Source of the DNA: Telmatospirillum siberiense
GTDB lineage: Bacteria > Pseudomonadota > Alphaproteobacteria > Rhodospirillales > Magnetospirillaceae
Reading direction: 5' to 3'
Length of the DNA stretch: 64,000 nt
Assembly (NCBI RefSeq): GCF_002845745.1
Contig: NZ_PIUM01000023.1
Coordinates: forward strand, 42,207-106,206
The position numbers were made by a program, and so were the translations under genes. Each line of letters begins with the position of its first letter. Position 1 is the first letter of the stretch. The notes under the pieces were generated by a model. The model made no database searches and was not told the origin of the DNA. It saw only the letters and a list, made by a program, of their open reading frames with translations. Shown in pieces: positions 52,593-60,850 of the stretch.

Positions 52593-53837
52593 TCATTCCG
52601 GCAGGGTGAGCAGGGGAATGCCGTTGGGGACGAAGTTCGAATAAAGCGGCAGCAGGGCGCTGCCCAGGATCGGCGCCTTGGCTCCGATGGTGCCGTTGCG
52701 GATCCAGGGACGGACGACGCCGTCGAGACTCAAGCCGTCCATGGCCGCGGCGATCTTTTCGACCAGGGCGTCGAGAAGCCAGCGTGGCATCGCCCCATCG
52801 ATGATGATGCCGTCGAAATCGATGACGGCGCAGGCGGAGGCGACGGCCTGCGCGATGGACGGCGCCGCCACGTCGCACCAATCGTCGATCAGTCCCTGGG
52901 CCTTGCCGCTGTCGTCGGCGAGAGCCTGGTCGATATCCAGTCCCAGAGGGGCCAGCTTTTCCTCAAGCAGGGTCAGGGAGGCCAGATCGACGAGTTGTTT
53001 GAACCCGGCAAGGCGCCCCTTGTCGTCGAAGACGGGGAGCGGAATGGACCCGATGGCGCCGGCATTGCCGAAGACCCCGGGATAGAGCGCGCCGTTGAGG
53101 ACGCCGCCGCCGCCGATGAAGGGGCCCACGAAAATATAAAGAAAGTTGGGAAAGTCGAGGCCGGATCCGAACATCAATTCGCCGAGGCAGGCGGCGGTGG
53201 AATCCTTGGCGAGAAAAACGGGCGGCCCGGATGGTTTCGAGACCTGGGCCCGGATGTCGACGTTCTTCCATTGCGCCATGATGTCGGGCGGCGCGTCCAG
53301 TTGCTCTTCCCACTTTCCGACGATGAAGGAGGGGGCGGCGATTCCGATTCCGGTCAGGCGGTCGCGCCGTTCCGCGGGGATCGACCGGCTGATGAAATCG
53401 ATCGAATGCTGGATCAGCGGAAAGATGAATTGCGGATCGGGATAGGGATAGGTCTGGGCCGTTCGGTTCATGATTTCACCGGTAAATCCGATGAGAACCA
53501 TTTCCAATTGGTGGCGGTCGATGCTGATGCCGATGGAATAGGCGCCATGCTGATTAAGGGCGATGGGAACCGAAGGCTGTCCGATTTTTCCCTTGATCTT
53601 CTCCTGCTTGATCAGCAATTCGTCATCGAGCAATTGATTGATGATGACGGAGACGGTCTGCGCGCTGAGGTTGCTGATCCGCGCGATGTCGGCTTTCGGC
53701 ATGCTGCCCGCGCGCCGGATGATCTGGAGGACCACGCGTTCGTTGAACTGGCGCATGCCGCTCTGATTGGTGCCCAGATCGCGCGCCTCTTCGAACGGGG
53801 CCTTGCTCCAATCCGCAGATGTCAAGTCGCGTTCCAT
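52593..53837 (-). CDS. ROK-family transcriptional regulator (NagC/Mlc/XylR-like)
   Basis: A 414-residue regulator: N-terminal winged helix-turn-helix (about 28-90, NERVVLQIIRRAGSMPKADIARISNLSAQTVSVIINQLL) and a ROK sugar-kinase-like domain (IGISIDRHQLEMVLIGFTGE, GIGIAAPS, LAKDSTAACLGELMFG, FVGPFIGGGGVLNGALYPG, GNAGAIG). The usual Cys-rich zinc motif of ROK proteins (CxCGxxGC) is missing: the equivalent stretch reads SIPLPVFDDKGRLAG, so structure there must differ. Probably represses the PTS, porin and kinase genes until a sugar or the PTS state relieves it. It lies between oprB and the PTS fusion on the same strand. Confidence 0.87.
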   Translation of the reverse strand: MERDLTSADWSKAPFEEARDLGTNQSGMRQFNERVVLQIIRRAGSMPKADIARISNLSAQTVSVIINQLLDDELLIKQEKIKGKIGQPSVPIALNQHGAYSIGISIDRHQLEMVLIGFTGEIMNRTAQTYPYPDPQFIFPLIQHSIDFISRSIPAERRDRLTGIGIAAPSFIVGKWEEQLDAPPDIMAQWKNVDIRAQVSKPSGPPVFLAKDSTAACLGELMFGSGLDFPNFLYIFVGPFIGGGGVLNGALYPGVFGNAGAIGSIPLPVFDDKGRLAGFKQLVDLASLTLLEEKLAPLGLDIDQALADDSGKAQGLIDDWCDVAAPSIAQAVASACAVIDFDGIIIDGAMPRWLLDALVEKIAAAMDGLSLDGVVRPWIRNGTIGAKAPILGSALLPLYSNFVPNGIPLLTLPE

Positions 53838-54258
53838 TTCTTTCTTGTATTAGCCGTTTCCGGCTTTCCCCCTTGGTCACGCGGTTCGCCCGATGGTGAA
53901 ACGCGATGATGGCAGAAACCGTACGATCTGCAAGAAAGGGTGACAAGTCGAAACTCGGGAGTGAAAAAGTCGTTAGACCGGTTTGAGAGGTGAAATGCCG
54001 GAAGCCAACGCGATGATCATTAAAATTTTTAGATCAAAAGGATGTCGTTTTTTATTCTGCTGACTTTTTGGGACTTTCATCAGTTGTTCGTAGATTCCCA
54101 GCATTTCGCAGGTGTCATTACCCTTGATGACCTATCATCAATAGTAGTTAATTTAATAATTTGTACAACCATAAGAAGTTCTCGCCGTGATATGGATCTC
54201 CGCCCGCGTTCGGTCACCCGGAGAGCCAGCTTGGATAAGCTGGCTCTCCGGGTCGGTA
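53838..54258. other. Intergenic region between oprB-like and ROK genes
   Basis: About 420 bp. 54000-54180 is AT-rich and probably contains the ROK gene promoter. No credible gene: the frame at 54042-54293 includes the terminator hairpin. Partial matches to the ROK operator are seen near 54145-54162 (TTAATTTAATAATTT) but are weak. Confidence 0.45.
54216..54253 (-). terminator. Strong hairpin after the porin gene
   Basis: Perfect 17-bp stem ACCCGGAGAGCCAGCTT / AAGCTGGCTCTCCGGGT with a GGAT loop, 5 bp past the porin stop codon. No U-tract, but its strength and position fit a terminator or 3'-end protector. Confidence 0.65.
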
Positions 54259-55587
54259 TCAGAAGTCGACCTGGGTTTTCAGCCCCACGATGATGGCGTT
54301 GTGCGCCTTGGCGACGCCACCGGGCTGGTTGATGTATTGCACGTTCGGCCGCGCGGTCAGCCATGACGTCAGACGGGCCGTGTAGTCGAATTCGACGGCA
54401 TATTCGGACGTCTGGATGAGGACGGAACCGGGATCGGTCGCATCGATCAATTGCTGGTTTCTGGTCACCCGATCGTTCACGTGGGTCTGTCCGAGGCCGA
54501 TCATGATGTCGTCATTCGGGCGGAACGGAATGAACCCGCCGTAAACCGCGCCGAAAGCAATCTGGCGGTCGACGGTCGCCGTCATCCGGTCGGCGAAGGA
54601 GGCGTTGAAAAACAGCGATAAGGTCGTGGGATCGATGGTCGTCGGATTGATGAGGAACTGTCTGAAGTTCACATAGGTGCCGAAGTGTCCCTGGCGCGAC
54701 TGGGCGGCCTTGCCGGTCAGGGCGGCGGATTGGCCATTGACGTCGTTGACGACATCGGTGCCTTCCGACGTGTTGTACCAGAAGCCCAGCTTGTAACTGC
54801 CGGGCAGTCTTGCCGTTCCGACCTTGGGCAACCACCCGAATTCCAGCGGGATGAGGGCTCCTGTGGTGTTCGGCGGCTCCTCAAGGGTAAAGGCGTAGCG
54901 GCGTGTGGCGTAATTGGAGTTCATCTCGTAAGCGCCGACCTGCACATAGCCGGACTGCTCGAAGTTGACCTTGACCCGCGAGCCCCATTGGCTGACCGGC
55001 CAATTGTACCAGTAGCCGCCGACGATATTGCCCGGCTGCGAGCCGCAGAAGGTCAGGTTCATGAAATCGCAACTGAAGGCCGCGAAATCGCTGCCGACGC
55101 CCATCCGTCCCAGTCTCACGTCCAAGACATCATTGAAATAGGTTTGGTCGTACCAGAGTTCGGTGAGCCGGAAGGTCTGATTGCGTCCCCAGACCTCCTG
55201 TACCTGCTGCAAGGTGCCGCCGCGCGTGCCGATATCCTCGTCGGCGTCGAGCTCGCGGCCGTTGCGTTCCGAGATGGAGAGCTGGAACTTGGCGTTGGGG
55301 ATGGAAAGCAGCCGGTCGAGGTCGAAGGTGGTGCCGAAGGCCCATTGATCGGTATAGCGTGTTCCAGACCGTGTGCCGCCTTGCGGGTTGTTGGCAACTT
55401 CCGAAACCCACCCGAGCTTGAAGATCAGACCGTCCTCGGCAAGTTTATGCCGCCAGCCTCCCCAATCGCCGGTCAGTCCCGCCGATCCGTCGTCGAGCGG
55501 TGGTTTCGTCTCGTCGTCGGCGTGGGCGGGAGCGGCGTAAAGAAGCGCCGCCATGGCGAGCAGGCCGTATTTTCCTTTGAACGTCAT
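54259..55587 (-). CDS. OprB-family carbohydrate porin
   Basis: A 442-residue outer-membrane porin: signal peptide MTFKGKYGLLAMAALLYAAPAHA, then the OprB start GSAGLTGDWGGWRHKLAEDGLIFKLGWVSEVANNPQGG, many amphipathic strands (VDVRLGRMGVGSDFAAFSCDF, YKLGFWYNTS, AVEFDYTARLTSWLTARPNVQYINQPGG) and a C-terminal Phe (TQVDF) that targets barrels to the BAM machinery. OprB channels favour glucose and other sugars. It lies 68 bp after the PfkB kinase gene, probably one transcript, and would feed the PTS permease. Confidence 0.92.
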   Translation of the reverse strand: MTFKGKYGLLAMAALLYAAPAHADDETKPPLDDGSAGLTGDWGGWRHKLAEDGLIFKLGWVSEVANNPQGGTRSGTRYTDQWAFGTTFDLDRLLSIPNAKFQLSISERNGRELDADEDIGTRGGTLQQVQEVWGRNQTFRLTELWYDQTYFNDVLDVRLGRMGVGSDFAAFSCDFMNLTFCGSQPGNIVGGYWYNWPVSQWGSRVKVNFEQSGYVQVGAYEMNSNYATRRYAFTLEEPPNTTGALIPLEFGWLPKVGTARLPGSYKLGFWYNTSEGTDVVNDVNGQSAALTGKAAQSRQGHFGTYVNFRQFLINPTTIDPTTLSLFFNASFADRMTATVDRQIAFGAVYGGFIPFRPNDDIMIGLGQTHVNDRVTRNQQLIDATDPGSVLIQTSEYAVEFDYTARLTSWLTARPNVQYINQPGGVAKAHNAIIVGLKTQVDF

Positions 55588-55655
55588 CCGTATCTCCCCT
55601 TTTGTTGAGATCCGGCCGCTTTTTGCGTCCGGTCAGCCGGGAACGCGACCCGGAC

Positions 55656-56756
55656 TTATCTTTTCAGCGGCCAGGCATGGACGCGCGGCGAGCGCGTTTC
55701 ATCCGCCAACGCCGCCTCGATCTCCTTGAATGGCAGCAAGCCGCTTTGCGTATCGACATGGCCGACGACCGAGGCCGCGTTGATGGTGGCGGCGCGGAGC
55801 GCATCCTCGGCGGAATACCCGAGAGCCACATAGGCGGTAAAGGTCGCGGAAAAGGAATCGCCCGCTCCGGCGGTGCCGACGACAAGACATTCGGCGGCGG
55901 GACAGAAGAGAATGCGATCGGGGAGGCCGACAAAGGCTCCTCGGCTTCCGTCGGTGAGCACAACATAGTCCGGGCCAAGACCGCCAAGGATCCGAAAGAA
56001 TTCCGGGATGTCCATGTCGTAACCGCCGCCGGTCAGGCTTTTGGCCGCCGCCAGGGGGCGGCCGTCGTCGTCCACCAAAGCCGGCGCCGGAATTTTGGAA
56101 TCGACCCGCGAGACCAGCGCCGGAACCAGGGCGCCCGCCTCGGTCCGGTTCAGCGCGATGATATCGATGAATTTCAGCGAGTCCTGGAAAGCCGCGCCAT
56201 GGGCCGAGAGCTGGCGCAGGCCGGGATTGGTCGCCACCAGGGCGCCATGCGCTTTCGCCTTCCGCACGATAGTGGGAAAACACTCCGCCGATTTGTTGCT
56301 GAGGGTCGTCACATAGACGGCATCCACAGCGAAGGCATTATCGTCGAGGTCTCCGGGTTCAAGCAGGGTGTTCACGCCCCGGAAGGTGAAAATGGCGGCG
56401 TTGCGGTCATGGGACGAGACCAGGACCGATGCGCCGGTCGGCGCGCGGCCGTCTTGGCGGACCCATCGCGTCGACACGCCTTCCGACCTCAACCGTTCCA
56501 GCAGGATTTCCGCCCGCGCGTCGCAGCCGACCTTCACCAGCGCCGCCACATCGAGTCCCAGGCGGGCCATGGCCACCGCCGCATTGATGGCGCCGCCGCC
56601 ACAGTGGGTGGAAATATCCTGCGCTTCGGTCTTGTGACCTTCTTCGAGCAGAAGGAAGGAGCTGTCGGCGTTGTACATCGACATGCGTTCGATGCGATCG
56701 CTGCCGATGATCGCGACGGTGTCGATCATCGCCCCGCCGAGGGTCAGCATTTTCAT
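55656..56756 (-). CDS. PfkB-family carbohydrate kinase
   Basis: A 366-residue ribokinase-fold kinase: N-terminal LTLGGAMIDTVAIIG, sugar-binding CGGGAINAAVAMARLG, and the second PfkB signature VGTAGAGDSFSATFTAYVALG with the catalytic Asp. It is longer than typical ribokinase/fructokinase (about 310) because of extra sequence in the middle, around DSKIPAPALVDDDGRPLAAAK. Substrate not predictable: fructose 1-phosphate, ribose, 2-keto-3-deoxygluconate and nucleosides are all used in the family. Start ATG 56756 is inferred from family alignment; the ribosome site is weak. First gene of the minus-strand sugar locus. Confidence 0.85.
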   Translation of the reverse strand: MKMLTLGGAMIDTVAIIGSDRIERMSMYNADSSFLLLEEGHKTEAQDISTHCGGGAINAAVAMARLGLDVAALVKVGCDARAEILLERLRSEGVSTRWVRQDGRAPTGASVLVSSHDRNAAIFTFRGVNTLLEPGDLDDNAFAVDAVYVTTLSNKSAECFPTIVRKAKAHGALVATNPGLRQLSAHGAAFQDSLKFIDIIALNRTEAGALVPALVSRVDSKIPAPALVDDDGRPLAAAKSLTGGGYDMDIPEFFRILGGLGPDYVVLTDGSRGAFVGLPDRILFCPAAECLVVGTAGAGDSFSATFTAYVALGYSAEDALRAATINAASVVGHVDTQSGLLPFKEIEAALADETRSPRVHAWPLKR

Positions 56757-56877
56757 GACGGCACGCCGGCGGCGGGGGCGGAAAGGGGATGCAGAATAGA
56801 AACGGCGGCCGGTAAGCGGCAGACGGACGACATGGCCAGTTCCTTCCCGACGGCCTTCTGATGGGCCGATCTCATTC

Positions 56878-56905
56878 AATAAATAAACAAGAGTTATTTA
56901 ATTAT
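56878..56905 (+). promoter_or_regulatory. Candidate ROK operator upstream of the PfkB gene
   Basis: Reads AATAAATAAA, CAAGA, GTTATTTAATTAT. The core TAAATAA...TTATTTA is a 7-bp dyad. It matches the site at 52515-52542 in inverted orientation. It lies about 120 bp before the kinase ATG. Confidence 0.6.
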
Positions 56906-57121
56906 GGGGAGGGAGCAAAGGTCAAGAGTTTTTAATCGTCTTCCGCGTATCGGATGGGCGGATTTATGCTTTTCCGGGAGAGGGAGTGGACAAGACCATG
57001 GACGGCGCAGCATGGGCTTGTGCCATAGGCGCGTCGCGCGGAACGCGAAAATCGGTATAATATCCATAAAATTAAATACAATATTATGAGCCGTCATCAT
57101 GCGGCTCCAGGAACATGTCCG

Positions 57122-58141
57122 ATGCGACGCGAGCGCCAACACCTGATCCGTTCACTGTTCGACGAATACATACAGATGTATGCTTCGCGTGACGACCGCC
57201 TGACCGGGTGCTTCAGCGAAGACTTCAGCGGCTATACCGGCGGTGGCGATTTTCTCGTCAAGGATCGGGCCGAATGGGTGAAAATCACCCGGCAGGACTT
57301 CGCGCAAGTCACCAACCCTATCCGCATTGAAATACGAGATATATCAATGCAGGATATCAGCGAAGACGTGGTTGTCGTCACGGCATTTTTCCATATTCAT
57401 CTGCCTTTTATAGATCATATTCTATCGCGGGAAACGGCGCGGCTGGTGCTTATTTACCGCCTCGAGGGCAAGGATTGGAAGATCGTGCATAGTGGGATCT
57501 CCGTCCCCTATCATTTAGTCCGCGATGACGAGGTCTTTCCGATCAGGGAGTTGCACGAGCGCAATCGCGAGCTTGAATCCCTGGTCGAGGAACGCACCCG
57601 GGAATTGGAAGAGGCGAATACCAGACTGGAGGTCCTGAGCAACACTGACGCGCTGACCGGCATCGCTAATCGCCGCAATTTCGATCGCATGCTCGCACAA
57701 GAATGGAATCGTGCCCAACGCGCCGGAACTGCTTTGTCGCTGGTCATGCTTGATGTCGACTATTTCAAGCATTTTAATGACCTTTACGGCCATTTGGCCG
57801 GTGACGGCTGCTTGAGGACTCTCGCTCAGACGCTGGCGCAATCGCAGCGGCGCGGTGGGGAACTGGCGGCACGTTACGGCGGCGAAGAATTTGTTGTGCT
57901 TTTGCCGAATGCGGGCGGCCATGACGCGTTGGAAACCGCCCGGCACATTCAGCGCGAGGTCTGGTCGTTAGCGCTGCCACACGCGGAAACACCTCCGGGG
58001 ATTGTTACCGTCAGCCTTGGCGTGGCCAGCCGGATACCTTTGAGGCAACACATCCCGGAAGATCTCGTGCGTCAAGCCGACTCGGCACTTTACCGCGCCA
58101 AGCAGTCGGGGCGTAATTGCCTGCAATTGGCGACAGACTGA
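57122..58141 (+). CDS. Diguanylate cyclase with N-terminal SnoaL/NTF2-like domain
   Basis: A 339-residue cytoplasmic protein making cyclic di-GMP. N-terminal about 145 residues (HLIRSLFDEYIQMYASRDDRLTGCFSEDFSGYTGGGDF, ETARLVLIYRLEGKDWKIVHSGISVPYH) fit an NTF2/SnoaL-like cone, a possible small-molecule sensor. A short coiled coil (ELHERNRELESLVEERTRELEEANTRLEVLSN) leads to a complete GGDEF domain: DALTGIANRRNFD, LDVDYFKHFNDLYGH and active GGEEF near residue 253. An inhibitory RxxD site is not evident. ATG 57122 with AGGAA upstream is preferred over 57086. Its neighbour YajQ binds the product. Confidence 0.88.
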   Translation: MRRERQHLIRSLFDEYIQMYASRDDRLTGCFSEDFSGYTGGGDFLVKDRAEWVKITRQDFAQVTNPIRIEIRDISMQDISEDVVVVTAFFHIHLPFIDHILSRETARLVLIYRLEGKDWKIVHSGISVPYHLVRDDEVFPIRELHERNRELESLVEERTRELEEANTRLEVLSNTDALTGIANRRNFDRMLAQEWNRAQRAGTALSLVMLDVDYFKHFNDLYGHLAGDGCLRTLAQTLAQSQRRGGELAARYGGEEFVVLLPNAGGHDALETARHIQREVWSLALPHAETPPGIVTVSLGVASRIPLRQHIPEDLVRQADSALYRAKQSGRNCLQLATD

Positions 58142-58155
58142 TCGCTTGCGCGGGA

Positions 58156-58641
58156 TCAGTCCCGGAAATTCACATATTGCAGAGGAAGGTCGACCGGGAT
58201 CTTCTTGACCAGGGCGATCACATCCTGCAGTTCGTCGCGCTTTTTGCCGGAGACGCGGAGTTCGTCGCCCTGGATCGAGACCTGGACCTTGATCTTGCTG
58301 TCCTTGATCTCCTTGACCAGGGTCTTGGCGATTTCCTTGTCGATTCCCTGCTTGACGATGACGATCTGGCGGATCGAATTGCCCGCGGCCTTTTCCTCCG
58401 GCTTGAAATCCAGCGCCTTGGTATCGACGTTGCGCCGGGTGAAATGGACCTTCAGCAGTTCGTGCATCTGCTTCAGCTTCATGTCGTCGTCGGCCAGCAC
58501 GGTGATCGTCTCGTCCTTCCGCTCGACCGAGCATTTCGACCCCTTGAAGTCGAACCTCTGGGCGATCTCGCGGCCGATTCCGGCCAATGCGTTGTCCACC
58601 TCGGCCATATCGGTCTTGGAGACGATATCGAAGGATGGCAT
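58156..58641 (-). CDS. yajQ: YajQ-family nucleotide-binding protein
   Basis: A 161-residue protein with the full YajQ pattern: MPSFDIVSKTDMAEVDNAL, QRFDFKGSKCSVE, and IQGDELRVSGKKRDELQDVIALVK. Two ferredoxin-like lobes. Xanthomonas and Pseudomonas homologues bind cyclic di-GMP and modulate a LysR regulator; others bind nucleic acids. Good ribosome site (CAGGAG). It is convergent with the diguanylate cyclase, with only 14 bp between stops. Confidence 0.95.
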   Translation of the reverse strand: MPSFDIVSKTDMAEVDNALAGIGREIAQRFDFKGSKCSVERKDETITVLADDDMKLKQMHELLKVHFTRRNVDTKALDFKPEEKAAGNSIRQIVIVKQGIDKEIAKTLVKEIKDSKIKVQVSIQGDELRVSGKKRDELQDVIALVKKIPVDLPLQYVNFRD

Positions 58642-58727
58642 TGGATAACTCCTGTGGTGCGTGAATAGGTCTTCGGCAGGTTTAGCCGATGGCCGACACT
58701 TTGGCTATGTGCTTTACTCGGGCGGTC

Positions 58728-59438
58728 ATGAACGCATCACAGATCAAGCCGTTGGGCCGGGAGGTTCTGGCTGAATTGTCCCTGACGCCGCTGTTCGCCG
58801 GCCTATCCGGAGACGAGGCGACGCTGTTGTTATCGGGCGCCTCGGTCGAAAGCCATCCGGACGGGGATGTCCTGTTTACCCAGGGCGACGCGGCTCAAGG
58901 GTTCTTCATCCTGCTCGACGGGCATGTCGAATTGTTCGTCGAAGAGACTGGACGGAACGCCGTGCTCGATGTCGCCAAACGTCCCGCCGTCCTTGGCGAG
59001 GCGGCCTTGTTCATCGATGGCCGCCATCCCCATTCGGCCCGCGTCGTCGGTTATGCCAGGCTGGTGTCGGTGCCCCGTGCCCCATTTCTCGCCGTTCTCG
59101 ACCGGCGATTCGATCTGGCCCAGCGGATGCTGGGGTCGATGTCGGTCCGTCTGCGCGGACTGGTCGGGCAGATCAGCGAATTGAAGTTGAAGTCGACGGC
59201 CCAGCGGCTGGCCGGTTTTCTCTTGGGGTTGACCCGTAAGGAGGAGGGGGCCGTCACCGTGCGCTTTCCCTATGACAAGCGCCTGGCGGCCGAGGCTTTG
59301 GGCATGACCGCCGAAAGCCTGTCGCGGGCCCTGGCCCGTCTGGCGCCCCTTGGCGTCGAAAGCCGGTCGGAAAATCTGGTGGCGATCGCCGATATCGGCG
59401 CGCTTCGCGCCTTCTGTATCGAGGAGGCCGAGGAGTGA
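58728..59438 (+). CDS. CRP/FNR-family transcriptional regulator, first of an overlapping pair
   Basis: A 236-residue regulator: cyclic-nucleotide-binding-type beta-roll (about 15-125, LTPLFAGLSGDEATLLLSGA, LFTQGDAAQGFFILLDGHVELF, AVLGEAALFIDG), dimer helix, and a winged helix (LAAEALGMTAESLSRALARL). It lacks the FNR N-terminal cysteines and the full cAMP motif, so its effector is unclear; DNR/HbaR-like haem or NO sensing is possible. Start could be ATG 58689; 58728 aligns better with its partner. The stop overlaps the next gene's GTG. Confidence 0.82.
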   Translation: MNASQIKPLGREVLAELSLTPLFAGLSGDEATLLLSGASVESHPDGDVLFTQGDAAQGFFILLDGHVELFVEETGRNAVLDVAKRPAVLGEAALFIDGRHPHSARVVGYARLVSVPRAPFLAVLDRRFDLAQRMLGSMSVRLRGLVGQISELKLKSTAQRLAGFLLGLTRKEEGAVTVRFPYDKRLAAEALGMTAESLSRALARLAPLGVESRSENLVAIADIGALRAFCIEEAEE

Positions 59439-60133
59439 GCCTCGTCCTCGACGATGCCGACCGCGCGCTGGTCGCGTCCGCCCCGCTCTTTTCCGAAATC
59501 GAGATGGAAACGGTCTTCTGGCTGCTTGAAGGGGCGTCGTCGGCGGCGTTGCCGGAGGGCGGACTGCTGTTTTCGCGGGGAGACGCGGCCGACCGGTTTT
59601 TCGTCGTGCTGGCGGGACGGGTCAATCTGTTCGCCCTGACGGAAAACGGCGACCAGTCGATCATAGAGGTGATCGACGCCGGGCACAGTTTTGCCGAAGG
59701 GGCGATCTTTGCCAACGGCCGCTTTCCCTTGAACGGCGATGCGGCGGCGGGCACCAGGCTCCTGGAAATTCCAGCCTCCTCCTTTCTGAAACGGCTGTCC
59801 GAGCGGCCGGGGCTGATCGCCAAACTGCTGGCCTCGCTGGCCCGCTGGCAGCGCCGGCTGATGAGCGAGATCGCCGATCTCAAGGGACGCAGTCCGGTGC
59901 AGCGTCTGGGCTCCTATCTGTTGGCGCTGGCCGGCGGGCAAGAGGCCGGCGCGGTGAATGTGCAGGTGACGCTGCCGCTGACCAAAAGCGAATTGGCCAG
60001 CCGGATCGGCATTACGCCGGAAAGCTTCTCGCGGGCGGTCAACCGCTTGAAGCCGGTCGGCGTGGCCACGCGGGGACGCTGTTTCACCATCGCCGACATG
60101 GACGCGTTGCGGCGCTTCTGCGGAACGGATTGA
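59435..60133 (+). CDS. CRP/FNR-family transcriptional regulator, second of an overlapping pair
   Basis: A 232-residue regulator with the same layout as its upstream partner: beta-roll (APLFSEIEMETVFWLLEGASS, LFSRGDAADRFFVVLAGRVNLF), dimer helix and winged helix (LTKSELASRIGITPESFSRAVNRL). It starts at GTG 59435, overlapping the previous stop by 4 bp, so the two are translationally coupled and may work as a pair or heterodimer. No iron-sulfur Cys cluster. Recognition helices of the two (EALGMTAESLSRAL and SRIGITPESFSRAV) are similar, so they may share targets. Confidence 0.85.
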   Translation: MSLVLDDADRALVASAPLFSEIEMETVFWLLEGASSAALPEGGLLFSRGDAADRFFVVLAGRVNLFALTENGDQSIIEVIDAGHSFAEGAIFANGRFPLNGDAAAGTRLLEIPASSFLKRLSERPGLIAKLLASLARWQRRLMSEIADLKGRSPVQRLGSYLLALAGGQEAGAVNVQVTLPLTKSELASRIGITPESFSRAVNRLKPVGVATRGRCFTIADMDALRRFCGTD

Positions 60134-60146
60134 CTTGGGCGCCACC

Positions 60147-60249
60147 TCAGGCTTGTCGCGAAATTATCGCTCCAAATCCCAAGATTCCAGGCGACGCCTA
60201 GGCTCCGCTACGGCGGGCTCAAGGGCCTGTCGATATCAACGGGCCCTTA
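60147..60249 (+). mobile_element. MITE-like repeat, copy C
   Basis: A 103-bp copy of the element at 25466 and 49570, shorter by an internal deletion. Left end GGCTTGTCGCGAAATTATCG, right end AACGGGCCCTTA. The last three bases are the stop codon of the acidic-protein gene on the minus strand. Confidence 0.72.
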
Positions 60250-60588
60250 CTGTTCGAGGGCTTCGTCCGCCGACAGCACCGAGACGCCAGTGCCGTCCTC
60301 GTCCTCGATGACCACGACATCGCCCTCGATACGGCCCTGATCTTCCGGCAGCGTATTGAAGTAGTGCCAGATGAAGGCGACCGAAATGGTCTGGTCGATC
60401 TGATCGTCCTCGTCGAGTTCGTCGTCGTCCATCGACGAGATATCGCGCAGAATCTCAAGCGATTCGTCGAGCATCTCGTCGAAATCCGTGCCGTCCTCAA
60501 GGATGCCTTGAATGATCTGGTCGTATTCTTGGTCTTCCAGTTCGTATTTCCATTCGGCATCGCCGGATTTGAAATAGACGGTCTTCAT
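60247..60588 (-). CDS. Small highly acidic conserved-type protein of unknown function
   Basis: A 113-residue cytoplasmic protein very rich in Asp and Glu (YELEDQEYDQIIQGILEDGTDFDEML, ISSMDDDELDEDDQIDQ, EGDVVVIEDEDGTGVS). It starts MKTVYFKSGDAEWKYEL at ATG 60588 with AGGAG 6 bp upstream. No signal peptide or membrane helix; no motif I recognise. It could be a DNA-mimic or binding-partner protein by charge alone. Its TAA stop is the terminal triplet of MITE copy C, so the original C-terminus may have been altered by the insertion. Confidence 0.65.
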   Translation of the reverse strand: MKTVYFKSGDAEWKYELEDQEYDQIIQGILEDGTDFDEMLDESLEILRDISSMDDDELDEDDQIDQTISVAFIWHYFNTLPEDQGRIEGDVVVIEDEDGTGVSVLSADEALEQ

Positions 60589-60850
60589 CATGGGCTCCTG
60601 GTAAAAAACCATAGAGGGGACAGCCGCAGGGGGCCATTTGTCGGTCTACCCCTTATCGAAACGTTGGTTCCCGCCGCCTTGTCGTCGAATGCGGCGTCCC
60701 ACCAACCAAGGGCGGCCTGACCATCGTCAATCCGGAAAAAAAAAGCAAGAAGCTCTTCGCGAGGGATCGCGGAAAATGCCTTTCACAAACTAATCCCTTG
60801 GCGCGGCTTCCGTCATCGGCTACCAGAAGGGCCTTGCGGAGGTTCGAGGA

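Noticed and set aside
54042..54293. 83-codon plus-strand frame
   Set aside because: Runs through AT-rich DNA and the porin terminator hairpin; no protein-like pattern.
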